Shown: positions 1 to 5,913 of the stretch, in pieces | Layout: the number at the start of each line of letters is the position of its first letter | How positions within the stretch are numbered: the stretch's first letter is position 1 | DNA from: Gammaproteobacteria bacterium | Lineage (GTDB): Bacteria > Pseudomonadota > Gammaproteobacteria > GRL18 | Assembly: GCA_013139395.1 (NCBI GenBank) | Contig: WTAX01000052.1 | Span: 1 to 6,992, forward strand | DNA length: 6,992 nucleotides | Direction: 5' to 3' | Program-made: the position numbers and the translations under genes | The notes under the pieces: model-generated | The model's database searches: none | What the model was told of the DNA's origin: nothing | What the model saw: the letters and a program-made list of their open reading frames with translations, nothing else

Positions 1-384
1 TTATTGTTAGGTCCTGATGCAGAATCTGAACAATGGGTGAGCCAGATAGCCAGACCTCTAAAGCTGGATTTTACGATTTGCAACAAAATTCGCACAGATG
101 ATAATCAGGTCATTATCGATCTTCCCAAGATGCCATTAACTGGCCGACATATCATTCTGGTGGATGATGTGATTAGCAGCGGAGGAACTCTGGCATGTAT
201 GGCTGAACTCTGTCTGGCGCAAGGTGCAGAACGAGTTGATGTTCTGGTTACTCACCCTCTGTTTGCAGGCCAGGCTATGAAACGTCTTAAACAGTCCGGC
301 ATCCATGAAATATGGAGCACAGACAGTATTGTGCATGAAACAAATGCATTCTCGCTGAGTCGTTTATTTAGCCAGTATCTGTAA
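1..384 (+). CDS. Ribose-phosphate pyrophosphokinase (PRPP synthetase), C-terminal part, cut by the window start
   Basis: The reading frame is open from base 1 and ends at TAA 382-384, leaving about 127 residues of the C-terminal phosphoribosyltransferase-fold half. PRPP synthetases transfer pyrophosphate from ATP to ribose 5-phosphate in the cytoplasm, feeding nucleotide, histidine and tryptophan synthesis. Visible signatures are GPDAESEQW at the left edge, the ribose-phosphate (PRPP) binding loop VDDVISSGGTL (about nt 160-192), and the tail STDSIVHETNAFSL, which matches the usual 'STDTIPH.SNAI' ending. The loop has ISSGGT where classical Prs has IDTGGT. I think this is the shorter, divergent branch often found beside a thymidine phosphorylase-like gene rather than the housekeeping Prs. 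That is inference, because the upstream gene is outside the window. The true start is not visible; the TTG at base 4 is an internal codon. The gene converges with the protease gene at 586-2685. Confidence 0.9.
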   Translation, partial: LLLGPDAESEQWVSQIARPLKLDFTICNKIRTDDNQVIIDLPKMPLTGRHIILVDDVISSGGTLACMAELCLAQGAERVDVLVTHPLFAGQAMKRLKQSGIHEIWSTDSIVHETNAFSLSRLFSQYL

Positions 385-392
385 AAATATTG

Positions 393-432
393 CAAAGGCT
401 AAATTTCTCTACCTTCAGGCCTGTTTGTTTTT
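393..432 (+). terminator. Possible weak terminator after the PRPP synthetase gene
   Basis: AGGC at 396-399 can pair with GCCT at 419-422, with outer CAA/TTG pairs (393-395 and 425-427) across a small bulge. Five T residues (428-432) follow directly. The loop is long (19 nt) and the stem imperfect, so this is a weak Rho-independent candidate. Its position just downstream of the stop codon is right. Confidence 0.3.
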
Positions 433-492
433 CTCTTTCGGCCGGAAAAGTGACATTGCTGAGGTAAAGAAAATTGAAAAAAAAGTCAGAAA

Positions 493-520
493 TTGATTAA
501 AGTCTACAATTCAATATAAC
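493..520 (+). promoter_or_regulatory. Promoter-like pair pointing into the protease 3' end
   Basis: TTGATT (493-498) and TATAAC (515-520) are 16 bp apart, a reasonable sigma-70-like pair on the plus strand. No plus-strand gene follows. A transcript from here would begin with the inverted repeat at 520-567 and run antisense into the protease 3' end. AT-rich DNA yields such pairs by chance, so confidence is low. Confidence 0.2.
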
Positions 521-567
521 CCTGAGTGATAGCAAGTACCAAATTGTGCATGGCTCGCTATCAAGGG
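520..567. repeat. Bulged inverted repeat between convergent genes
   Basis: CCCT (520-523) plus TGATAGC (527-533) pairs with GCTATCA (557-563) plus AGGG (564-567). This gives 11 base pairs with a 3-nt bulge on one side and a 23-nt loop. It lies 19 bp past the protease stop codon. Neither strand has a T-run directly after it, so it is not a classical terminator. On the minus strand a T8 run follows about 35 nt later (A8 at 477-484). It may shape or protect the 3' end of the protease mRNA. Confidence 0.45.
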
Positions 568-585
568 TGAAGTTAAAACTACCTG

Positions 586-2685
586 CTACTTCAATCTGAC
601 ACTCACTATGTTTGAATCGTCAGATGTATCACTTTCTGTAGTTGCATAGACTTTATAATAATATGTTCCACTACTTAATTCAGTGTCAGGATATGACAAT
701 CCAGTACCGTCAGCTAGTGCTGTAAAATTGATCTGCCCTCTAACTTTGGCATTGCCTTTTTCAATAAAATAAATGCATGTTGCGTCTGTTGGGCACTCAT
801 GCGTCCATGTTAGGTTAATAATAGGCAAGTTATCAGATGAAACACTTAAAACAGGAGCGGATATAGTTCCTGGTTCAGGTTCTGTTACTGTGGTTTCCAC
901 TTTGACTGATACTTCATTACTAAATTCTGAATAAAAAGTATCACCATTAGCATCTACTCTCATTGCTCGCACTTTATATCTATAGTCACCGAGATCCAGA
1001 TTTCCATCTACATATTTACTAACCAGCCCTGTATCTTGAACAATTGAAGTATAGTTATATTTGCCTCTTATTTTTTGAGCCCGATAGATTTCAAAGCCAG
1101 TGATATTGATTAAATTATGTGTCCATACAAGATTGACACTATTTGTATCAACTGATGCCGTCAAGTTTGAAGGAGGATCAATTAAAATTATACCTGGATC
1201 TGGATCAACCTGTATTGTAATTGGCTCTGACGTTGTTTGTGCCGCCCTATTATCAGTTACTGTTAATGTTGCATTAAATGTTCCGTCTACAGTATATGTA
1301 TGAGTTGCAGTTATTCCACTGGCTGTATTTCCATCACCAAAATCCCAGATATACGAAACTATCTCTCCATCATTATCTGTCGAATTACTGCCATCAAAAG
1401 TAACTATAAGAGGAGCATATACACCTGTTATATCAACAACTGAAGCTTGTGCATCAGGCGGGATATTGGGTGACAGGAAATCCATTGCAGAAACTACTGC
1501 AGAACCGGCATCAATTCTACCATGCCCGTAGACATCATCATCACCTGGAACACCTAAATCAGCAGCTGTATTAAATAGATAGTTTTCTACTTCTACAGGA
1601 GTAAAGTCTGGATTTATAGAATATATCAACGCTGCAAGCCCGGCAGTCATGGGTGAAGAGAATGAGGTACCGGTGTAGTAAACATATTCACCGTTTAGAT
1701 AAGTAGTAACAATATTTTCCCCAGGCGCAGCAATATCTACAAAAGGACCAGTTTCTGAAAAAGAACTTATAGAATCTGATTTCCCAGTTGAGCCGACTAC
1801 AACAAATGAAGTGTAATCAGGGTAATCAGTTATATTATTATATGTGCCATCATTTCCTGCTGACATAAAAAGCAGACCGCCTCTATCCCGAAGGTATTGA
1901 GCCGCTTCAGATATAGTAGAATATTGAGCTCCTCCATAACTAAGATTAGTCACTTTTACTCCCTGATCTGCACACCAACTAATGCCAGTAGCCATATCTG
2001 AAATCCAGGCAGAACTACTAGAATTTCCATTTTCATCAACATCCATGCTTATTTTGACTGGAATAATGTCAATATCCCATGCCATTCCAGCTACTCCTAT
2101 GCTATTGTTTCCAACTGCACCAATTACGCCAGAAGTACCGGTACCATGTCCAAATAAATCTTCTACAACATTTGCACTTGTAGGTACAATATGTCCAGGC
2201 AATAAATTATCGACAAGGTCAGGATGATCTGTATCTACACCGGTGTCCAATACACAAACTTTAACAGTGTTTAGCCCAACTGTTCCTGTAACATGCTCCC
2301 ATGCAGTAGGTGAATTGATTGTTGTATGATGCCACTGTAGGCCATAAAGCTCATCATTGGGTGCGAATGCATGTGGAATACTTGCATCAGGCTCAGCAAA
2401 TTTAACAGCACCTGTATTCATTAATTGTTTGCTGAAGGCTTTTTCGAACCCTTTAATATTTCTAAATTTAACAACATATACAGCCACACCCTCTATTTCT
2501 TTTATCTCTAGAATAGTACTTGGATTAACTAAAGCATTAAGTTTTTTAAGTTCAGCTGGTGTAGCATTTGTATTTAATTTAAATAAAATAGTAGACTCTC
2601 TAATCGTCTCTTGCTCATTAGCAAAAACGATAACTGGAATAAGGATTATTTGTACAATTAATAAAATTAATGCTCTTTTCAACAT
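586..2685 (-). CDS. Secreted subtilisin-family (S8) serine protease with PKD and two FN3-like domains
   Basis: The protein has 699 residues. Residues 1-22 form a signal peptide with a hydrophobic core and likely cleavage after VFA. About 30-105 resembles an inhibitor-I9 propeptide, which in this family folds and blocks the enzyme until removed. The catalytic domain spans about 115-400, with Asp147 (VLDTGVD), His180 (FGHGTGTSG), oxyanion Asn278 (SAGNDG) and Ser341 (GTSFSSP), so the triad is complete. The usual second His of HGTH is Gly here. A PKD domain follows at about 412-494 (WDFGDG core), then two FN3-like domains at about 502-597 and 608-698 that resemble each other. Such C-terminal modules usually bind substrate or surfaces. 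No sorting tail (LPXTG, PEP-CTERM) is visible, so release from the cell is inferred. The start at 2683-2685 is supported by AAGGA eight bases upstream. Substrate is unknown. The gene is AT-rich compared with the exporter gene. Confidence 0.95.
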   Translation of the reverse strand: MLKRALILLIVQIILIPVIVFANEQETIRESTILFKLNTNATPAELKKLNALVNPSTILEIKEIEGVAVYVVKFRNIKGFEKAFSKQLMNTGAVKFAEPDASIPHAFAPNDELYGLQWHHTTINSPTAWEHVTGTVGLNTVKVCVLDTGVDTDHPDLVDNLLPGHIVPTSANVVEDLFGHGTGTSGVIGAVGNNSIGVAGMAWDIDIIPVKISMDVDENGNSSSSAWISDMATGISWCADQGVKVTNLSYGGAQYSTISEAAQYLRDRGGLLFMSAGNDGTYNNITDYPDYTSFVVVGSTGKSDSISSFSETGPFVDIAAPGENIVTTYLNGEYVYYTGTSFSSPMTAGLAALIYSINPDFTPVEVENYLFNTAADLGVPGDDDVYGHGRIDAGSAVVSAMDFLSPNIPPDAQASVVDITGVYAPLIVTFDGSNSTDNDGEIVSYIWDFGDGNTASGITATHTYTVDGTFNATLTVTDNRAAQTTSEPITIQVDPDPGIILIDPPSNLTASVDTNSVNLVWTHNLINITGFEIYRAQKIRGKYNYTSIVQDTGLVSKYVDGNLDLGDYRYKVRAMRVDANGDTFYSEFSNEVSVKVETTVTEPEPGTISAPVLSVSSDNLPIINLTWTHECPTDATCIYFIEKGNAKVRGQINFTALADGTGLSYPDTELSSGTYYYKVYATTESDTSDDSNIVSVRLK

Positions 2686-2693
2686 TGGCTCGT

Positions 2694-2698
2694 TCCTT
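2694..2698 (-). promoter_or_regulatory. Ribosome binding site of the protease gene
   Basis: Read on the minus strand this is AAGGA, eight bases before the ATG at 2683-2685. It supports the chosen start, which also places the signal peptide exactly at the N terminus. Confidence 0.75.
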
Positions 2699-2726
2699 TT
2701 TCAATTCAAAGCTCTCGTAGACCCCA

Positions 2727-2736
2727 TTTTGCAAAA
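2727..2736. repeat. Perfect 10-bp palindrome at the predicted protease transcription start
   Basis: TTTTGCAAAA is self-complementary and lies across the predicted start point (about 2734) of the minus-strand promoter. A palindrome there would suit an operator for a dimeric repressor. No regulator is encoded nearby and no second copy was seen in the window. Confidence 0.3.
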
Positions 2737-2740
2737 GACC

Positions 2741-2769
2741 TTTAGAGAAAAAATATTTTTATTTATCAA
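2741..2769 (-). promoter_or_regulatory. Candidate sigma-70-type promoter of the protease gene
   Basis: On the minus strand TTGATA (2764-2769) and TCTAAA (2741-2746) are separated by 17 bp, with 5/6 and 4/6 matches to consensus. Transcription would start near 2734, giving a leader of about 50 nt with the ribosome binding site. An overlapping alternative is TTGATT (2785-2790) with GATAAA (2762-2767), also 17 bp apart. The DNA is AT-rich, so the assignment is tentative. Confidence 0.4.
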
Positions 2770-2876
2770 ATGCTAACTTAATTCAATCAATATTGGTGTG
2801 ATCCAGGTCAGGATTGGGATATATTAGTTATATAAACAGGGTATCCAGTTACTAGAACGGTGAATTTGATTACGCG

Positions 2877-2923
2877 TTTGAAATTTGCCAGTGGCTGAAA
2901 ATAGTCGAAGCCGAAATTTCAAA
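2877..2923. repeat. Inverted repeat with 10-bp perfect arms and an inner stem
   Basis: TTTGAAATTT (2877-2886) is the exact reverse complement of AAATTTCAAA (2914-2923). Within the 27-nt loop, GGCT (2893-2896) can pair with AGCC (2909-2912), extending the structure across an uneven internal loop. It lies about 190 bp from both flanking coding regions. No T-run follows on either strand, so it is not an obvious terminator. It could be a protein-binding site or the relic of a small mobile repeat. Confidence 0.55.
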
Positions 2924-3072
2924 TCTAAAGTAGTTTCAATATTAAATAAATGAACTGAGATTTCCTGTGCCTGAAATTTATGGAGTAGGGGACTTTCTGG
3001 GGTAATGGGAATAAGTTGACAATACCTCCTGGCGCACTAATAGGTTGTATATTTTTTTGGTCAGCATGTGGT

Positions 3073-3103
3073 TTGCTTGAATCATGGTAGATGCTATTAT
3101 AAT
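3073..3103 (+). promoter_or_regulatory. Candidate promoter of the RND/MMPL exporter gene
   Basis: The sequence TGC-TATTAT (3092-3100) is an extended -10 element, with TTGCTT (3073-3078) 16 bp upstream of the hexamer as a poor -35. A perfect TATAAT overlaps it at 3098-3103. Either would start transcription near 3107-3110, only a few bases before the first possible start codon (TTG 3115). A perfect TTGACA at 3016-3021 has no good -10 partner at normal spacing. Confidence 0.45.
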
Positions 3104-3114
3104 GATTAATCAAA

Positions 3115-5652
3115 TTGACCTGGTCACTTCATAACGTGTTATCTCTATTTTCAAAATATTACTATGGTCTGGTTTTGAGACGCCCCGGAATCGCCTTACT
3201 ACTGATTGCCCTGGTGGTTGTCTTCTTCGGCTATCACACAGCCTCGTTCAGACTCGATGCCTCTGCCGATGCACTGGTGCTGGAAAATGATGAAGCGCTG
3301 GACTATTACCGCTCTATCCGGGCACGATATGGTTCGGATGATTACCTGATTATCACTTATACGCCGAATGACGATCTGTTCAGCGATGCTGTATTGCAAG
3401 AGTTGCGCACTTTACGCGATAAACTCAGGGCTATGGATCGCGTGGAATCCGTGGTCAGCCTGCTGGATGTGCCGCTCATTAAAAGCCCGCCGGTCTCCAT
3501 TGATGATTTGAAACAGGAAGTACCCACTCTCGAAAGCCCGCAAACGAACAGGAATATGGCGCGCCAGGAATTCCTGTCCAGCCCGTTGTATCGCAATCTT
3601 ATCATCAGCCCGGATGGAAAGACTACAGCGCTGCAGCTCAGCTTCCGCCGGGATGAAACCTGGCACCGGTTAATGCAACAACGCAGCCATCTGCGTGAGA
3701 AACGCCTGCACAGTGAGCTCTCCGGGAAAGAGCGTGAGCAACTGGCTTCGATATCACAACAATTCGATAGTTATAGTACCAGACTACAGGAACAGCAGAG
3801 CAGAGATATTGCCGAAGTCCGGAGCATCATGGATCAACATAGGGAAAAGGCCGAGCTGTATCTTGGTGGTGTTCCGATGATTGCCTCCGACTCGATCGAC
3901 TTTATCCGTCATGACCTGATGACTTTTGGCATCGGTGTGCTGTGTTTTCTGATCCTTATCCTGACTGTGTTGTTCCGCAAGCCCCGTTGGGTTATTCTGC
4001 CCATGCTGACCTGCTTTGCTGCTGGCGTGATCACTGTCGGCTTTTTGGGTCTGGTTGACTGGCCGGTGACCGTCGTCTCCTCTAACTTTATTTCACTGCT
4101 GCTGATCATTACACTATCACTTATGATCCACCTCATTGTCCGCTATCGCGAACTGCATGAGCAATCACCTGATGCCACACAACAGACTCTGGTCTGGGAA
4201 ACGTTGCGCGCCAAGGCCATGCCCTGTTTTTATACTACGATTACGACGATGGTGGCATTTGGCTCCCTGTTGTTCAGCGGCATACGTCCGGTCATCGACT
4301 TTGGCTGGATGATGAGCATTGGTGTAGCAGTCGCCTTTGTACTGGTATTCACCCTGTTTCCCGCCACCTTGATGTTTCTGAAGCCGGGTACAGCGCCCAA
4401 TCGTAATGACCTGACCAACAAAATTACCCATTTTTTTGTCATACTGAACAAGGCTTATAGCTCATACATACTGATGATTTTTTCTGCCCTTGTCATAGTC
4501 AGCATTGCGGGGATCAGCTTGCTCACGGTAGAAAACCGTTTCATTGATTATTTCAAGGACACCACCGAGATCTACCGAGGTATGGAACTGATCGACCGGG
4601 AACTTGGCGGAACCATACCACTGGACGTGATTGTCGATGCCCCGGCTGAATTCTTTGCTGAGGAAGAAGAGGAATGGGATAGCCCTTTTGAAGATGACTT
4701 CCCACCAGATATGGAAAAAGAGGCCGGAATTACCGAAACCAGTTATTGGTTCAATACCTACCAGATAAAGCAGGTGTCTGCAGTGCACCAATATCTGAAC
4801 AGCCTGCCGGAAACTGGCAAAGTGTTGTCCATTGACACTGCGATGAAAATCCTGAGCCAGTTCGACAAGGAGGTGGTATCGGATGATTTTTTGCTTGCTC
4901 TGTTCTACAAAAAGTTGCCGGAAGAAGTCAAACAAACATTGCTGCAACCCTATATGGCATCTGATGGCAATCAAATCCGTTTTGCGGTACGGGTTTTCGA
5001 AACTGAGCCCTCACTCCAGCGTGATGTGTTATTGAAAAAAATCCGTCATGAATTGACCAGTAAAATGAATCTTAAAGAGGATCAGGTTCATCTCTCGGGC
5101 ATGCTGGTGTTATACAATAATATGCTGCAGAGTCTGTTTCGCTCTCAGATACTCACCATCGGTGTGGTGTTTCTGGCCATTATGCTTATGTTTGCAATCC
5201 TGTTTCGCAATCTGAAAATGGCCATAATTGCGATCATTCCCAACCTGTTTGCGCCTGCCCTGATGCTGGGGCTGATGGGGTGGCTGAAGATCCCGCTGGA
5301 TATGATGACCATCACTATTGCTGCCATCAGCATTGGTATTGCGGTTGATGACACCATTCATTATATACACCGACTTACCAGAGAATTCCACAAGGACCAT
5401 GACTACTGGGCAGCAGTCAATCGCAGCCATGCCAGCATCGGTCACGCCATGTATTATACGACAATTACCATTACACTGGGCTTCTCCATCCTGGCTCTGT
5501 CAAACTTTATTCCAAGCATTTATTTTGGATTATTAACTGGTTTTGCCATGCTGACCGCCTTACTAGCAGCTCTGACACTGCTGCCGCTGCTGATCATCCG
5601 CTTTAAACCATTGGGTAAACCATTGGCAGCCACGCCATTATCTGAAGGGTAA
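3115..5652 (+). CDS. RND/MMPL-superfamily exporter (COG1033-like inner-membrane transporter)
   Basis: With the TTG start the protein has 845 residues and the RND layout of two repeats. There is one helix at about 25-41, a large periplasmic loop at 42-268, and five helices at about 269-422. A seventh helix (451-471), a second large loop (472-676) and five helices (677-828) follow. The second half has GIAVDDTIHYIHR (741-753) with Asp745/Asp746 in helix 10, the place of the proton-relay residues. The matching helix 4 (ITLSLMIHLIVRYRE, 332-346) lacks acidic residues. The first loop contains a probable coiled coil (about 195-245); the second has an acidic stretch (515-538). Related proteins move lipids or hydrophobic molecules to the outer membrane (HpnN moves hopanoids), but substrate here is unknown. 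No membrane-fusion or outer-membrane partner is adjacent. The start is uncertain: an in-frame TGA at 3103-3105 limits it, no Shine-Dalgarno is visible, and GTG 3136, just before LSLFSKYYYG, may be the real start. Confidence 0.9.
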   Translation: MTWSLHNVLSLFSKYYYGLVLRRPGIALLLIALVVVFFGYHTASFRLDASADALVLENDEALDYYRSIRARYGSDDYLIITYTPNDDLFSDAVLQELRTLRDKLRAMDRVESVVSLLDVPLIKSPPVSIDDLKQEVPTLESPQTNRNMARQEFLSSPLYRNLIISPDGKTTALQLSFRRDETWHRLMQQRSHLREKRLHSELSGKEREQLASISQQFDSYSTRLQEQQSRDIAEVRSIMDQHREKAELYLGGVPMIASDSIDFIRHDLMTFGIGVLCFLILILTVLFRKPRWVILPMLTCFAAGVITVGFLGLVDWPVTVVSSNFISLLLIITLSLMIHLIVRYRELHEQSPDATQQTLVWETLRAKAMPCFYTTITTMVAFGSLLFSGIRPVIDFGWMMSIGVAVAFVLVFTLFPATLMFLKPGTAPNRNDLTNKITHFFVILNKAYSSYILMIFSALVIVSIAGISLLTVENRFIDYFKDTTEIYRGMELIDRELGGTIPLDVIVDAPAEFFAEEEEEWDSPFEDDFPPDMEKEAGITETSYWFNTYQIKQVSAVHQYLNSLPETGKVLSIDTAMKILSQFDKEVVSDDFLLALFYKKLPEEVKQTLLQPYMASDGNQIRFAVRVFETEPSLQRDVLLKKIRHELTSKMNLKEDQVHLSGMLVLYNNMLQSLFRSQILTIGVVFLAIMLMFAILFRNLKMAIIAIIPNLFAPALMLGLMGWLKIPLDMMTITIAAISIGIAVDDTIHYIHRLTREFHKDHDYWAAVNRSHASIGHAMYYTTITITLGFSILALSNFIPSIYFGLLTGFAMLTALLAALTLLPLLIIRFKPLGKPLAATPLSEG
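5605..5628 (+). repeat. 12-bp tandem repeat at the 3' end of the exporter gene
   Basis: AAACCATTGG occurs at 5605-5614 and again at 5617-5626. This is a 12-bp unit (AAACCATTGGGT then AAACCATTGGCA) that encodes Lys-Pro-Leu-Gly then Lys-Pro-Leu-Ala in the cytoplasmic tail. It keeps the frame and looks like a slippage duplication. Confidence 0.75.
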
Positions 5653-5775
5653 TTTTTGTTTGAATTGATAAAGATCATAGTAATTTACTGCTGAATCAAG
5701 GATATTATCAGTAAGATGCTAGAGAGGTGTAGAAAGTAGAAAAATTGACTTTTGGCCTGGTTCCGTCACGTCGTC

Positions 5776-5793
5776 TCTCGCATATCTCGCATA
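5776..5793 (+). repeat. Perfect 9-bp tandem duplication in the radical SAM remnant
   Basis: TCTCGCATA is repeated exactly at 5776-5784 and 5785-5793. Removing one copy turns RRLSHISHSPGINN into RRLSHSPGINN, the same spacing as RRLGRSLGINN in the family. The duplication therefore seems to be a later change in a gene no longer under selection. Confidence 0.85.
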
Positions 5794-5837
5794 GCCCGGG
5801 AATTAACAATATTTCACCCTGGACCTGCTCCTACTTC

Positions 5838-5855
5838 TGCATCTATTGCATCTGC
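5838..5855 (+). repeat. Imperfect 9-bp tandem duplication at the radical SAM cysteine motif
   Basis: TGCATCTAT (5838-5846) is followed by TGCATCTGC (5847-5855), with 7 of 9 bases the same. It is in frame and produces Cys-Ile-Tyr-Cys-Ile-Cys. The family normally has CVYC followed directly by Q.G, so about three residues are extra. Confidence 0.6.
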
Positions 5856-5900
5856 TCCCAATGTGGAGAACAAATAGCACATCAACAAGGTATTCCTGTC

Positions 5901-5905
5901 AGGGG
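5901..5905 (+). promoter_or_regulatory. Ribosome binding site of the cytochrome gene, inside the radical SAM remnant
   Basis: AGGGG lies eight bases before ATG 5914. The same bases are Arg-Gly codons in the remnant frame, so the cytochrome's translation signal sits within the leftover gene. Confidence 0.65.
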
Positions 5906-5913
5906 TAAAGCTT

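Larger units (their letters stand above)
2686..3114. other. Divergent intergenic region, 429 bp, no convincing gene
   Basis: This AT-rich stretch separates the leftward protease gene from the rightward exporter gene. It holds the protease leader and promoter at its left end, an inverted repeat at 2877-2923, and promoter-like sequence for the exporter at its right end. The frames I read between about 2800 and 3010 show no protein I recognise. A minus-strand open frame at 2925-3113 begins with TTG, lacks a ribosome binding site and resembles no family I know. Confidence 0.6.

Noticed and set aside
434..456. Palindromic GC-rich patch (CTTTC..GGCCG..GAAAAG) after the PRPP synthetase gene
   Set aside because: The usable stem is only 4-5 bp and no T-run follows, so it was not called as a terminator.
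2701..2760. Possible insertion-sequence end upstream of the protease
   Set aside because: The GCAAAAGACC-like bases vaguely recall transposon termini, but no matching inverted end, target duplication or transposase fragment was found in the window.
2357..2776. 139-codon plus-strand frame opposite the protease start
   Set aside because: It is antisense to the signal peptide and propeptide region. Its hydrophobic look mirrors the codon content of the protease, and no ribosome binding site was seen.
3016..3044. Perfect TTGACA as the main exporter promoter
   Set aside because: At 16-18 bp spacing only TAATAG, AATAGG or ATAGGT is available as a -10, all poor. The site at 3073-3103 is better.
2925..3113. 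Minus-strand open frame of 62 codons in the divergent intergenic region
   Set aside because: It starts with TTG, has no ribosome binding site, runs through the exporter promoter region, and its product resembles no family I know.
4462..4974. 170-codon minus-strand frame opposite the exporter gene
   Set aside because: It lies entirely inside the well-supported exporter coding sequence and its product shows no domain or start signals. Long antisense frames are common opposite such genes.
5685..5714. TTACTG/CAGTAA inverted repeat after the exporter gene as a terminator
   Set aside because: The stem is only 6 bp with an 18-nt loop and no T-run follows.
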